64,000 nt of DNA from Pseudomonas fluorescens (GTDB lineage Bacteria > Pseudomonadota > Gammaproteobacteria > Pseudomonadales > Pseudomonadaceae), in the NCBI RefSeq assembly GCF_018614655.1, contig NZ_JAGGOG010000026.1:121628-185627 (forward strand), given 5' to 3'. Shown here one piece after another: positions 18,163 through 26,834 of this stretch (position 1 is its first letter; each line of letters opens with the position of its first letter). The notes beneath the pieces are model-generated. The model worked only from the letters and a program-made list of their open reading frames with translations, had not been told where the DNA came from and did not search any database. The position numbers and the translations under genes are program-made.

Positions 18163-19275
18163 TCAGTGGTCCTGCTTACGGTTGAATGCCAGCACCTGGG
18201 CCGGTAGCAGGCGCACCGCGTCACCACTGTGGAGCAGGTGCGCGCCAAGGGCGACGACGATCTGGCCGGGGCTGACACCGCTGTTCAGCAGCGCCTCTTC
18301 CTGACCAAGACTGGCGACGCTCACCGGGGCGAAGCTGACCTTGTCGTCATCGCCAATCAGCCACACCCCGGTGCCGTTACCGGCATCCTGCAAGGCGCCG
18401 ATGGGCACGCGGGTCTGTTGCGCCTGGCCATTGCCTTGCAGGCGCACGGTGATGGTCGAGCCAAGGGCGAAACGATCGACGGCGCCGTGCAGCACATAGC
18501 GTGCGCGGTAGGTGCGGGTGGTCGGGTCGGCGCTGGCGGACAGCTCACGCAACGTGGCAGTCACGGCCTGGTCAGGGGCGCCAAAGGGGAAGGCCTGGGC
18601 TTTTTGCGAGGCCTGGTCGCGCTGGTTTTCCGGCAGGTTGACGATGGCTTCCCGGGCGCCGTCATGGGCCAACCGGGCGACAACTTGCCCTTCGGCCACC
18701 ACTTGCCCGCGATCCACCCGCACATCGGTGATGATCCCGTCGCCATCGGCCTTGAGCACCGAGTAGGTACGGCGGTTTTCGATTTGGCTGGCATCGGATT
18801 GCGCGGCGGAAAGCTCGGCTTCGGCGACCCGCAGGTTGGTGGCGGACTGGTCGAAAATCTGCCGCGACACGGCGCCGGTATCGGCCAGGCGCTGGTAGCG
18901 GTTTTCGTCGTCACGCCGTTGGCGCAGTTGGGCCTGGGCGGCATTCACGCGGTTTTTTGCCGAGCGCAGGGCCAGCTCGAAGTCGCCAATATCCAACACC
19001 AGCAAGGTATCGCCACGGGCTACGCGCTGGCCGGGGTCGACCTTGCGCTCGATCACCTTGCCGCTGACCCGGAAGCCCAGGTCGCTTTCGGTACGCGCCG
19101 CCACCACTCCGGTGTAGGCGCTTTGCTGACTACTGGCGGCTTCGACCTTGGCGGCGAGCACCGGGCGGGGCAGGGAGGCTTGTGCAACGGGGTCGGCTTT
19201 GCTGTTGCAACCGCCCAGAATCAGCAACAGTGCCAGGGGTGAGAGAAGGCTTAAGCGATGAGAAAGTAGGTTCAT
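18163..19275 (-). CDS. RND efflux periplasmic adaptor lipoprotein
   Basis: A 370-residue membrane-fusion protein. The N-terminus has a lipoprotein signal with lipobox LGGC (Cys near residue 23). The lipoyl/barrel-sandwich halves and an alpha-helical hairpin (residues about 95-190, rich in Ala, Gln and Arg) follow. It couples the RND permease encoded directly downstream to an outer-membrane channel. It is divergent from an MFS pump at 19387 across a 111-bp AT-rich promoter region with two related operator-like sites. Confidence 0.9.
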   Translation of the reverse strand: MNLLSHRLSLLSPLALLLILGGCNSKADPVAQASLPRPVLAAKVEAASSQQSAYTGVVAARTESDLGFRVSGKVIERKVDPGQRVARGDTLLVLDIGDFELALRSAKNRVNAAQAQLRQRRDDENRYQRLADTGAVSRQIFDQSATNLRVAEAELSAAQSDASQIENRRTYSVLKADGDGIITDVRVDRGQVVAEGQVVARLAHDGAREAIVNLPENQRDQASQKAQAFPFGAPDQAVTATLRELSASADPTTRTYRARYVLHGAVDRFALGSTITVRLQGNGQAQQTRVPIGALQDAGNGTGVWLIGDDDKVSFAPVSVASLGQEEALLNSGVSPGQIVVALGAHLLHSGDAVRLLPAQVLAFNRKQDH

Positions 19276-19317
19276 GGGGAGGCTCCGTGGGATTCACTCT
19301 GACCGTCGGGCAAAAAA

Positions 19318-19356
19318 ATTATGGACATAATCTTTTGCTCATATTATGGTCGAAAT
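19318..19356. promoter_or_regulatory. Tandem operator-like sites in the RND/MFS divergent promoter
   Basis: A perfect palindrome ATTATGGACATAAT lies at 19318-19331. A related sequence ATTATGGTCGAAAT (11 of 14 matches) starts 25 bp further on at 19343. The region is strongly AT-rich against a GC-rich background. The pattern suggests one repressor controlling both divergent efflux genes; which regulator binds is not known. Confidence 0.55.
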
Positions 19357-19386
19357 ATAAATTAATCCAGCCCCCGGAACGCCTCC

Positions 19387-20589
19387 ATGTCGAACTACCC
19401 GACGCCGTCTCGCAGCTTGTTGTTTCTACTGGTGGCCCTGACGGCATTGGGTGAAGTCTCGACCCAACTGATCATTCCCGGCCTGGGTTCCATCGAGCAG
19501 GCGCTGGTAGCACCCCCCGGTTCAGCGCTGGCGGCGTTGTCGGCGTTTGTTGCCGCGTTTGGTTTGGGGCAGTTGCTGCTGGGGCCGTTGTCGGACCGTA
19601 TTGGTCGGCGTCCGGTACTGATCGGCGGCTTGCTGCTGTATGTGGCGGCAACGTTGTGGATGCTGCTGGTCAGCAGCATTGGTGAGTTCATTGCCGCCCG
19701 GGTCCTGCAAGGTCTTGGCGCCTGCGCGGCGCTGGTGTTGGCGCGCACGGTGGTGCGGGACGTGTGGAAAGCCGAGGCCGGCCCGGCCCTGGCGTTGACG
19801 GTGATCGGCATGCTCTGCGCTATCGTTGTCTCGCCGATGCTGGGCGGTTTGCTGGTGAAGCTCGGCGGCTGGCATGCACCGATCCTGCTGGCGTTGGCGA
19901 TTGGCGTGATTGCGACCCTGACCGTCGTGCTGTTCTACCGCGAAAGCAACCAGAACCTCGACCCCGAGGCTGGCCATTGGAAAACTCTCGCCGGGCAATA
20001 CCTGGATTTGCTCAAGGGCCGCTCCTACCGCACGTTCGCCGTGACCCTGGCATGTACCTATGGCGCCATGTTCGCGGTGATCGCCGGTTCATCGGCGGTG
20101 TACATCAACTTGCTGGGCCTGAGCAGTGCGCAATATGGCGTGACCTTCGGGTGCATGGTGTCGATGCTGATCGTCGGCGCCACCTTCACCCGGCGCAATA
20201 TCATGCACCTTGGGGCGGAGCGTATCGTCGCCATCGGCGTGACCCTGGTGGCCATTGGCGGGATAACGACAGTGGTGATTTTCGAAGTGTTCGGTTTGTC
20301 GGTATTGGGCCTGAGCCTGCCGGTAGCGCTGGTTACCCTGGGTGGCGGCCTGGTTTTACCGGGGGCGGTGACGGGCGGGGTAATGCCCAACGCCCACCGC
20401 GCGGGTTTGGCCGCCGGGTTGATGGGCTTTTCGCAGATGTTTGGCGCCACCTTCAGCGGCGTGCTGCTCAGCACCCTGCGAGACGGCAGCGCCACGCCGA
20501 TGATCCTGCTGCAGGGTGGGTTTGCGGTGGCGGCATGGGTCGCGTTTCATTTGTTGCGCCAACGCCGGGTGGTGTTGGCGTCAGCCTGA
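19387..20589 (+). CDS. MFS drug efflux transporter (Bcr/CflA-like)
   Basis: A 400-residue major facilitator with twelve predicted helices. It has the drug:H+ antiporter-1 pattern: GPLSDRIGRRPVLIGGLLLY in loop 2-3 and RVLQGLGACAALVLARTVVR in helix 4-5, close to Bcr/CflA pumps. It is divergent from the RND adaptor-pump pair, so two efflux systems share one control region. Its stop codon abuts the stop of the convergent LysR gene (20590). The exported compound is not identifiable. Confidence 0.88.
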   Translation: MSNYPTPSRSLLFLLVALTALGEVSTQLIIPGLGSIEQALVAPPGSALAALSAFVAAFGLGQLLLGPLSDRIGRRPVLIGGLLLYVAATLWMLLVSSIGEFIAARVLQGLGACAALVLARTVVRDVWKAEAGPALALTVIGMLCAIVVSPMLGGLLVKLGGWHAPILLALAIGVIATLTVVLFYRESNQNLDPEAGHWKTLAGQYLDLLKGRSYRTFAVTLACTYGAMFAVIAGSSAVYINLLGLSSAQYGVTFGCMVSMLIVGATFTRRNIMHLGAERIVAIGVTLVAIGGITTVVIFEVFGLSVLGLSLPVALVTLGGGLVLPGAVTGGVMPNAHRAGLAAGLMGFSQMFGATFSGVLLSTLRDGSATPMILLQGGFAVAAWVAFHLLRQRRVVLASA

Positions 20590-21495
20590 TCAGGCCATAT
20601 CACTCTGGGAAAATTCCTCCCCGAGAAAATCAATCAACGTGCGCACTGACGGCAATAATCCCCGGCGCGAGGGGAAAATCGCATGGACGATTCCGGTCCT
20701 TGGCGACCAGCCGGGGATCAGGCTCACCAGACGTCCCGCTGCAATGTCTTCGCGTACCACCACACTGGGCAAGTGCGCGATACCCACTCCGGCACAGGCC
20801 GCATGCCGCAGCGCCAGCAGATCATCGGTGACCATCCGCGGATAATGGCGGATGACCGCGCTGGCACCGTTCTCGCCAAACAATTCCCACTGATATTCCC
20901 GGTGCGGCGATCCCCAATGCAGGCTCGGCAAGCCATTGAGGTCTGCCGGCGAAGGTGGGGTCGACAGCCGTCGCAGAAACTGTGGGCTGCCCACCAGGCA
21001 CTGGGTGCTGTTGCCCAGTACCTTCATCACCAGGTCAGTGTTTTCCAGTGGCGGAAAGCGGATCCTCAAGGCAATGTCGAACCCTTCGTGAATCACATCG
21101 ACCCGACGGTTGGTACTCTCGATATGCAATTCCACCAGGGGGTACTGCAGCATGTAGCGGGTGAGCATCGGCCCGACCCACGAGTTGAGCAGGGCGGTGG
21201 GGCAACTCAGGCGCACAATGCCCTGGGGTTCGGAGCGGTTGCGCTCGATGACCTCGGCGGCGCTTTCTGCTTCCACGCGCATCGCCAGGCAACGCTGGTA
21301 ATAGGCCTGGCCGATTTCGGTGAGGGAACAGTGGCGGCTGGTGCGATTGATCAGGCGCACGCCCAGGCGTTCTTCCAACTCGCTGATGCGTCGGCTGAGC
21401 TTGGACTTGGGCATGTCCAGGGCTCGTCCGGCAGCAGCAAAACCACGGTGCTCGACCACCTGGGTGAAGTAGTAGAGGGTGTTGAGGTCTTCCAC
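20590..21495 (-). CDS. LysR-family transcriptional regulator
   Basis: A 301-residue LysR protein of the CrgA/PA-type subgroup. The N-terminal helix-turn-helix (YFTQVVEHRGFAAAGRALDM, then PKSKLSRRISELEERLGV) is followed by a substrate-binding domain. The gene is divergent from pirin at 21605 and a perfect inverted repeat lies four bases before its start codon, which suggests autoregulation and control of the pirin gene. LysR-pirin-isochorismatase arrangements recur in pseudomonads. The effector is unknown. Confidence 0.88.
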   Translation of the reverse strand: MEDLNTLYYFTQVVEHRGFAAAGRALDMPKSKLSRRISELEERLGVRLINRTSRHCSLTEIGQAYYQRCLAMRVEAESAAEVIERNRSEPQGIVRLSCPTALLNSWVGPMLTRYMLQYPLVELHIESTNRRVDVIHEGFDIALRIRFPPLENTDLVMKVLGNSTQCLVGSPQFLRRLSTPPSPADLNGLPSLHWGSPHREYQWELFGENGASAVIRHYPRMVTDDLLALRHAACAGVGIAHLPSVVVREDIAAGRLVSLIPGWSPRTGIVHAIFPSRRGLLPSVRTLIDFLGEEFSQSDMA

Positions 21496-21498
21496 TAT

Positions 21499-21516
21499 CG
21501 TTCTCCAAATAGAACG
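21499..21516. promoter_or_regulatory. Candidate LysR operator between lysR and pirin
   Basis: CGTTCT, six bases, AGAACG forms a perfect inverted repeat four bases upstream of the LysR start codon. It is compatible with a T-N11-A LysR box and with autorepression. Confidence 0.5.
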
Positions 21517-21604
21517 CTAAGGGTTATTTTTGCCGTCTGGCGCTGCAAAGGTAACGGATTTAAGGTGTGTCCATGAACTGCCTTCACCCATTTGGAGACA
21601 CACC

Positions 21605-22471
21605 ATGAAAAATATCATCGGTATCTACACCAGCCCACGAGGCCATTGGGTGGGCGACGGCTTCCCGGTTCGCACCCTGTTTTCCTACGACACCATGGGC
21701 AAGCACATCAGCCCGTTCCTGCTGCTGGACCATGCCGGCCCGGCTGACTTCACCCCGACCGAACAACGTCGTGGTGTTGGCCAGCATCCGCATCGCGGCT
21801 TTGAAACCGTGACCATCGTCTACAAGGGCGAAGTCGAGCACCAGGACTCCACCGGCGCCGGCGGCACCATCGGCCCAGGTGACGTGCAGTGGATGACGGC
21901 GGCGAAGGGCATTTTGCATGAAGAGTTCCACTCCGAAGCTTTCGCCCGCAGTGGCGGCGCCCTGGAAATGGTCCAGTTGTGGGTCAACCTGCCGGCCAAG
22001 GACAAAATGACCGACGCCGGTTACCAGACCATTCTCGACAGTGACATTCCAGCGCTGCCCCTGGCCGATAACGCTGGCAGCCTGCGCCTGATCGCCGGTG
22101 AGTTTGCCGGTGTCAAAGGTCCGGCCCACACCTTCACGCCGATTGACGTGTGGGATGTACGGCTCAACGCGGGTAAGGCAGTGACCCTGGACCTGCACGA
22201 AGGACGCAACACCGCGCTGGTGGTGCTCAAAGGTACGGTGCAGATCAACGGTGTGGAGTTGGCGCGTGAAGGGCAACTGGTGTTGTTCGAGCGTGACGGC
22301 GACCAGCTCAGCCTTGAGTCGAACAACGACGCCACGTTCCTGCTGCTCAGCGGCGAACCCATCGACGAGCCTATCGTCGGCCACGGTCCGTTCGTGATGA
22401 ACACCGAGCAGGAAATCCACCAGGCCTTTGTCGACTTCCAGTCCGGCGAGTTCGGCCAGATGCACAGCTGA
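21605..22471 (+). CDS. Pirin-family protein
   Basis: A 288-residue bicupin of the pirin family. The N-terminal cupin carries the metal-binding set: HPHRGFETVT (His, His), and the GPGDVQWMTAAKGILHEE run with a further His and Glu. Some bacterial pirins have quercetin dioxygenase activity and others act as regulators through redox state of the iron; the sequence does not decide. ATG 21605 follows TTTGGAGACACACC, a good ribosome binding site. It is divergent from a LysR gene and upstream of two YcaC-like hydrolases, so it probably belongs to one regulated unit with them. Confidence 0.92.
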   Translation: MKNIIGIYTSPRGHWVGDGFPVRTLFSYDTMGKHISPFLLLDHAGPADFTPTEQRRGVGQHPHRGFETVTIVYKGEVEHQDSTGAGGTIGPGDVQWMTAAKGILHEEFHSEAFARSGGALEMVQLWVNLPAKDKMTDAGYQTILDSDIPALPLADNAGSLRLIAGEFAGVKGPAHTFTPIDVWDVRLNAGKAVTLDLHEGRNTALVVLKGTVQINGVELAREGQLVLFERDGDQLSLESNNDATFLLLSGEPIDEPIVGHGPFVMNTEQEIHQAFVDFQSGEFGQMHS

Positions 22472-22502
22472 TACACCCCGCAACACCACCCATGGAACAC
22501 GA

Positions 22503-22536
22503 CAGCCCGGCCGGTTTACCGGCCAAGGATGGCTGT
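22503..22536 (+). terminator. Hairpin between pirin and the first hydrolase gene
   Basis: A core GGCCGGT-TT-ACCGGCC stem is extended by outer CAGCC/GGCTG. It lies in the pirin to ycaC-like gap and has no T-run, so it may be a weak terminator or an mRNA-processing hairpin. Confidence 0.4.
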
Positions 22537-22561
22537 TGTCCATAGAAAAGAGGAAAGCCCT

Positions 22562-23245
22562 ATGACTCTCCACGCACCGGCCAACTTCAACGGCCACAAA
22601 CCGACCATCGACGCCAGCGATGCGGCGATGTTGTTGATCGACCATCAGAGCGGCCTGTTCCAGATCGTCAAGGACATGGACGTGCCGCAACTGCGCGCCA
22701 ATGCCATTGCCCTCGCGCGTGCGGCAACCCTGTTGAACATGCCCGTGATCACCACCGCCTCTGTGCCCCAGGGGCCCAACGGTCCGTTGATTCCCGAAAT
22801 CCACCAAGCCGCGCCTCACGCTCAATACGTGGCTCGCAAAGGTGAAATCAATGCCTGGGACAATCCTGAGTTCCACGCTGCTGTTAAGGCCACTGGCAAG
22901 AAAACCCTGGTGATCGCCGGCACCCTGACCAGTGTATGCCTGGCGTTTCCGTCCATCAGCGCGGTGTATGAAGGCTACAAGGTGTTTGCCGTGGTCGACG
23001 CCTCGGGCAACCACTCCAAACTGGCCACAGACCTGACCATCGCCCGTCTGGCCCAGGCCGGCGTGGTGCCCATCGATATCATGGCTACGCTGTCTGAGCT
23101 GCAAGGCAGCTGGAACCGACCGGATGCCGAGCAATGGGCACAGGTTTACACCCAGGCCATGCCGCACTACCAACTGCTGATCGAAAGCTACATCAAGGCC
23201 CAGCAGGTGGCAAACGAACACGAAGTGCTGGATTCCCAGCGCTGA
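22562..23245 (+). CDS. Isochorismatase-fold cysteine hydrolase, YcaC-like (paralogue 1)
   Basis: A 227-residue cysteine hydrolase of the isochorismatase superfamily, YcaC subgroup. The catalytic Asp lies in LLIDHQSGLF. The nucleophile Cys lies in GTLTSVCLAFPS. A Lys of the triad is expected within VKATGKKTL. ATG 22562 is preceded by AGAGGAAAG. It is the first of two tandem homologues and is longer at both ends than the second. The physiological substrate of this subgroup is not established. Confidence 0.88.
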   Translation: MTLHAPANFNGHKPTIDASDAAMLLIDHQSGLFQIVKDMDVPQLRANAIALARAATLLNMPVITTASVPQGPNGPLIPEIHQAAPHAQYVARKGEINAWDNPEFHAAVKATGKKTLVIAGTLTSVCLAFPSISAVYEGYKVFAVVDASGNHSKLATDLTIARLAQAGVVPIDIMATLSELQGSWNRPDAEQWAQVYTQAMPHYQLLIESYIKAQQVANEHEVLDSQR

Positions 23246-23290
23246 GTGCAACCGCAATACCTACCTTCATTGATGAAAGAGGACTACCCC

Positions 23291-23917
23291 ATGAGCACTC
23301 CCTACAAGCGTCTCGACAAGGACAACGCCGCCGTTCTGTTGGTGGATCATCAAGCGGGCCTGCTGTCCCTGGTGCGTGACATCGAACCGGACAAGTTCAA
23401 AAACAACGTGCTGGCCCTGGCCGATCTGGCCAAGTACTTCAAGTTGCCAACCATCCTTACCACTAGCTTTGAAACCGGCCCCAACGGCCCGCTGGTGCCG
23501 GAGCTCAAGGCCCTGTTTCCGGATGCGCCGTACATCGCCCGTCCAGGCCAGATCAACGCCTGGGACAACGAAGATTTCGTCAAGGCCATCAAGGCCACCG
23601 GCAAGAAGCAACTGATCATCGCCGGTGTGGTGACCGAAGTGTGTGTAGCTTTCCCGGCGCTGTCGGCCCTGGCAGAAGGTTTTGAGGTGTTTGTGGTGAC
23701 GGATGCCTCCGGCACCTTCAACGAAATCACCCGTGATGCTGCCTGGGACCGTATGTCAGCCAACGGCGCACAACTGATGAACTGGTTCGGCGTGGCGTGT
23801 GAGTTGCATCGCGACTGGCGCAACGATATCGAAGGCCTGGGTGCGTTGTTCTCCAACCATATCCCGGACTATCGCAACCTGTTCACCAGCTATAACGCGT
23901 TGACCGGCGCTAAATAA
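23291..23917 (+). CDS. Isochorismatase-fold cysteine hydrolase, YcaC-like (paralogue 2)
   Basis: A 208-residue protein of the same family as the gene just upstream, and close to the canonical YcaC length. The catalytic Asp is in LLVDHQAGLL and the nucleophile Cys in VVTEVCVAFPA. The two proteins share order and motifs (INAWDN, ATGKK), so they derive from a tandem duplication. ATG 23291 follows AGAGGACTACCCC. It probably shares a transcript with pirin and the first paralogue. Confidence 0.9.
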   Translation: MSTPYKRLDKDNAAVLLVDHQAGLLSLVRDIEPDKFKNNVLALADLAKYFKLPTILTTSFETGPNGPLVPELKALFPDAPYIARPGQINAWDNEDFVKAIKATGKKQLIIAGVVTEVCVAFPALSALAEGFEVFVVTDASGTFNEITRDAAWDRMSANGAQLMNWFGVACELHRDWRNDIEGLGALFSNHIPDYRNLFTSYNALTGAK

Positions 23918-23937
23918 CAGCACACTGCAAAACCAAG

Positions 23938-24041
23938 GTGGGAGCGGGCTTATGTGGGAGCGGGCTTGCTCGCGAAAGCGGTGGTTCAGTTAGTGCATAT
24001 TTGACTGACACTCCGTATTCGCGAGCAAGCCCGCTCCCACA
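23938..24041. repeat. REPIN
   Basis: The arms TGTGGGAGCGGGCTTGCTCG (from 23953) and CGAGCAAGCCCGCTCCCACA (to 24041) are inverted and separated by about 40 bp. This is the classic P. fluorescens REP doublet. A partial extra left arm (GTGGGAGCGGGCTTA) lies just before it at 23938-23952. Confidence 0.92.
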
Positions 24042-24134
24042 TTTGATTGGGATTTACTCAAGATTGCAAAGGGCCCTATACCCGCCATCAGCATTTCATG
24101 CGATCTTCATCCCATTCGCCCTGGAGTCGCCCGG

Positions 24135-25577
24135 ATGCCCTCATTTATCACTGATCACCCGATGTTCTGCGCCATGGCGCTGATCCTGATCGATATTCTC
24201 CTGTGGCGCCTGATCGCCACCGATGCCAGCAACTGGAAGCTGGCGGTGCGGCTGGTGATCTTTGCCGTGTTCAGCGCCTTGCTGTTCAACGAAGGCATGA
24301 ACCCGATGCAGGTCGCGCCCTGGGCGGAGAATGTACCGTTGCACCTGGCGGCCACGGCGTTGCAGATCGGTTGGTGGTTGTACGCCGCGCGCACCCTCAC
24401 GGTGTTGCTCGGCACGGTGATGATGCAGCGAGTCGGGCACGGCGGGCGATTACTGCAAGACCTGATGGGCGCGGTGATCTTCCTGATTGCGATCATCGCT
24501 GCCATGGCCTACGTGCTCGACCTGCCGGTCAAGGGCGTATTGGCCACCTCCGGCGCCGTGGCGATCATCGTCGGCCTGGCATTGCAAAGCACGTTAAGTG
24601 ACGTGTTTTCCGGCATCGTGCTCAACACCACCAAACCTTATCAAGTGGATGACTGGATCTCCATCGACGGCACCGAAGGCCGGGTCACCGACATCGACTG
24701 GCGCGCCACGCGGCTGCAAACCTCCCAGGGCAGCATGGCGGTGATTCCCAACTCGTTGGCGGCCAAGGCCAAGATCATCAACTTCTCGCGCCCGGCGGAT
24801 ATGTTCGGCTTGGCGGTCAGCGTGCAAGTCAGCCCCCATGCGCGGCCACAAACGGTGATCGAAGCCCTGGAGCGAGCCATGCAAGGCTGTCGTCCACTCT
24901 TGGTCAAACCGGCACCCAGCGTCGCCTTCAAGGCCTCGGCCAGCGGCGGGGCGGAATATGAAATCAGCGGTTTCGTGCCGGCCATGGGGCAGAAGCGCGA
25001 AGTGCGCAACCAGCTCTATGATCTGGCCTATCGGCATCTTGCGGCGGCGGGCGTGAGCCTGCTGTCGGCCACCGAGGGGGCCACCCCAGCGGTCACATCG
25101 CGGGCACGGGCGCTGCTGGAAAGCTCGAATATCTTCTCCACCCTGCGTCAGGAGGAGAAGGAAACCTTCAGCCAGAACATGACCCTGCAAACCTTCCGTG
25201 CCGGTGACATGATCCTGCCGGCCGGGGAGGTCAGCGACCATCTGTTTATCATCGAATCCGGCGTGGTCTCAGTGATCTTGAGCAAAGGCGGGCACAAATT
25301 CGAAGCCGGGCGCATGGGGCCGGGAGAAGTCATCGGCGAGGGCGGGATCCTGTCTGACCAGTCGGTGCCGGCGGACTTCACGGCCAAGACCTATTGCACG
25401 CTGTATCGCATCGAGAAGGAATACCTCAAACCTTGCCTGGATGCGCGCCATGACATTGGCGAGGCGATGAAGAACCTGTTGGATTTCCGCTTGCATGCGG
25501 CCCAGAACCTGACCCAGGAAGCCCCGGTAGTGCCGGTGAAGAAGGGCTTCTTGCAGTGGCTGCGTAGCCGAGCTTGA
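24135..25577 (+). CDS. MscS-family channel with C-terminal cyclic-nucleotide-binding domain
   Basis: A 480-residue inner-membrane protein. Four or so membrane helices (residues 10-135) lead into the MscS pore and beta domain, recognisable by GLALQSTLSDVFSGIVLNTT and DDWISIDGTEGRVTDIDWRA. Residues about 325-450 form a cyclic-nucleotide-binding fold (FRAGDMILPAGEVSDHLFII through GPGEVIGEGGILSDQ). Such bCNG channels are usually gated or modulated by cyclic nucleotide more than by tension. There is no operon partner; a REPIN lies upstream. ATG 24135 is the start. Confidence 0.92.
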   Translation: MPSFITDHPMFCAMALILIDILLWRLIATDASNWKLAVRLVIFAVFSALLFNEGMNPMQVAPWAENVPLHLAATALQIGWWLYAARTLTVLLGTVMMQRVGHGGRLLQDLMGAVIFLIAIIAAMAYVLDLPVKGVLATSGAVAIIVGLALQSTLSDVFSGIVLNTTKPYQVDDWISIDGTEGRVTDIDWRATRLQTSQGSMAVIPNSLAAKAKIINFSRPADMFGLAVSVQVSPHARPQTVIEALERAMQGCRPLLVKPAPSVAFKASASGGAEYEISGFVPAMGQKREVRNQLYDLAYRHLAAAGVSLLSATEGATPAVTSRARALLESSNIFSTLRQEEKETFSQNMTLQTFRAGDMILPAGEVSDHLFIIESGVVSVILSKGGHKFEAGRMGPGEVIGEGGILSDQSVPADFTAKTYCTLYRIEKEYLKPCLDARHDIGEAMKNLLDFRLHAAQNLTQEAPVVPVKKGFLQWLRSRA

Positions 25578-25681
25578 CGTTGGGGGCATTGGCTACCTGT
25601 TCTTCCCCCGAATTGGCTATTTGTCCGCAGCGGTGGGGTGACTAAGCTGGGCACTCATTCCTACCGTCCTGGAGTATCACC

Positions 25682-26119
25682 ATGCACGCTCGTACTGACT
25701 TTTACACTGCTTCGCCTGACGCCATGAAAGCCATGCTTGCGCTGGAGGCAGCTGTCGGCAAGCTGTCGCTGGAGCTGCCATTGCTGGAGCTGGTGCGCCT
25801 GCGGGTTTCGCAGATCAACGGGTGTGCGTTTTGTCTGGACATGCATACGGCCGATGCCCGTAAAGGCGGGGAGACTGAACGTCGCTTGTATACGTTGTCG
25901 GCTTGGCGTGAGACCCCGTTCTTTACTCCGCGTGAGCAGGCGGCGTTGGCCTGGGCCGAGAGTTTGACGTTGATCAGCCAGACGCATGCTTCGGATGAGG
26001 ATTATGCGCGGGTTGCTGCGGAGTTTAGTCCTAAGGAGCAGGTGGATTTGAGTGTGGCGATTGCTACGATCAATAGTTGGAATCGGTTGGCGATTGGGTT
26101 TCGCAAGATGCCTAAGTAA
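25682..26119 (+). CDS. AhpD-like carboxymuconolactone decarboxylase family protein
   Basis: A 145-residue all-helical protein with the CxxC redox motif in NGCAFCLDMHTADAR, as in AhpD-type alkylhydroperoxidases. The following conserved His and Glu in the family are matched by DMHTADARKGGETE. Members reduce peroxides or act as disulphide-exchange proteins in the cytoplasm. The gene is isolated, between the MscS gene and a long palindromic repeat. ATG 25682 is the start, downstream of a GGAG motif. Confidence 0.88.
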   Translation: MHARTDFYTASPDAMKAMLALEAAVGKLSLELPLLELVRLRVSQINGCAFCLDMHTADARKGGETERRLYTLSAWRETPFFTPREQAALAWAESLTLISQTHASDEDYARVAAEFSPKEQVDLSVAIATINSWNRLAIGFRKMPK

Positions 26120-26171
26120 TCAGGGTGACGTGGCGGCCTGGTAGCCGGCCAGGCTGTTTGGTTGTTTGAGT

Positions 26172-26818
26172 ACATATCCATTTCTTCGGTGATGGCTACC
26201 TATGGTTCCGCTCTTACAGCGGGTCACTTTGGAAAAGAGCCCCAAAGTAACCAAAGGGCTCTTGCCCCACCACTCGGTGCCTCGCTGTGGCTCGGCATGC
26301 CCTCACTCCGGCATTACTCCGTGGGCCGCCGCGACGGGCCATCCATGGCCCGGCGCGGCTAAACCGGCGTCCTGCCGGTTTACCCACTGCGTAATACCTG
26401 CGTTCGGCCAGCGTGGTTTAACGGGGCGCCTCAGATCAAGATCAAAAACCAGATCAAAAGACCACTGACTTCGTCAGCGAATAAGGATGTAAAAGCCACA
26501 GCGCGCACGCCTCAACGATCAGGTCGGCTACTAGGCCGCCTCGCTTTGTTTTTGATCTTAGGCGCCCCGTTAGACCACGATGGCTGAACGTAGGCATTGG
26601 TTCGTGGGTAAACCGGCAGGACGCCGGTTTAGCCGCACTGGGCCAGGGATGGCCCATTGCGGCGGCCCACGGAGCAATGCCGGAGTGAGGGCACACCGAG
26701 CCTATGCGAGGTGCCGAGTGGTGGGGCAAGAGCGTTTTGCTTACTTTTACGCTGTTCAAAAGTGAGCCGCTGTAAGAGCGGAACCAATAGCAGCCGTTAC
26801 CGCAGCAACGGATATCCC
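26172..26818. repeat. Long palindromic repeat, copy 1
   Basis: Two arms of about 280 bp are inverted around a spacer of about 95 bp (26455-26550). The left arm runs from TACATATCC through CTCTTGCCCCACCACT and GGTTTAACGGGGCGCC. The right arm mirrors it and ends near AACGGATATCC. Short open frames inside (for example 26162-26362 and 26454-26759) follow the palindrome and are not genes. A second copy lies at 34185-34987. It separates the AhpD-like gene from the TonB receptor gene. Confidence 0.9.
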
Positions 26819-26834
26819 CCCAAAACCGCCCACC

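Noticed and set aside
26162..26765. Several short open frames (for example 26162-26362, 26202-26468, 26454-26759, 26580-26765)
   Set aside because: They lie in a long palindromic repeat, appear on both strands as mirror images and recur at 34.2-35.0 kb. No ribosome binding site or protein family fits.
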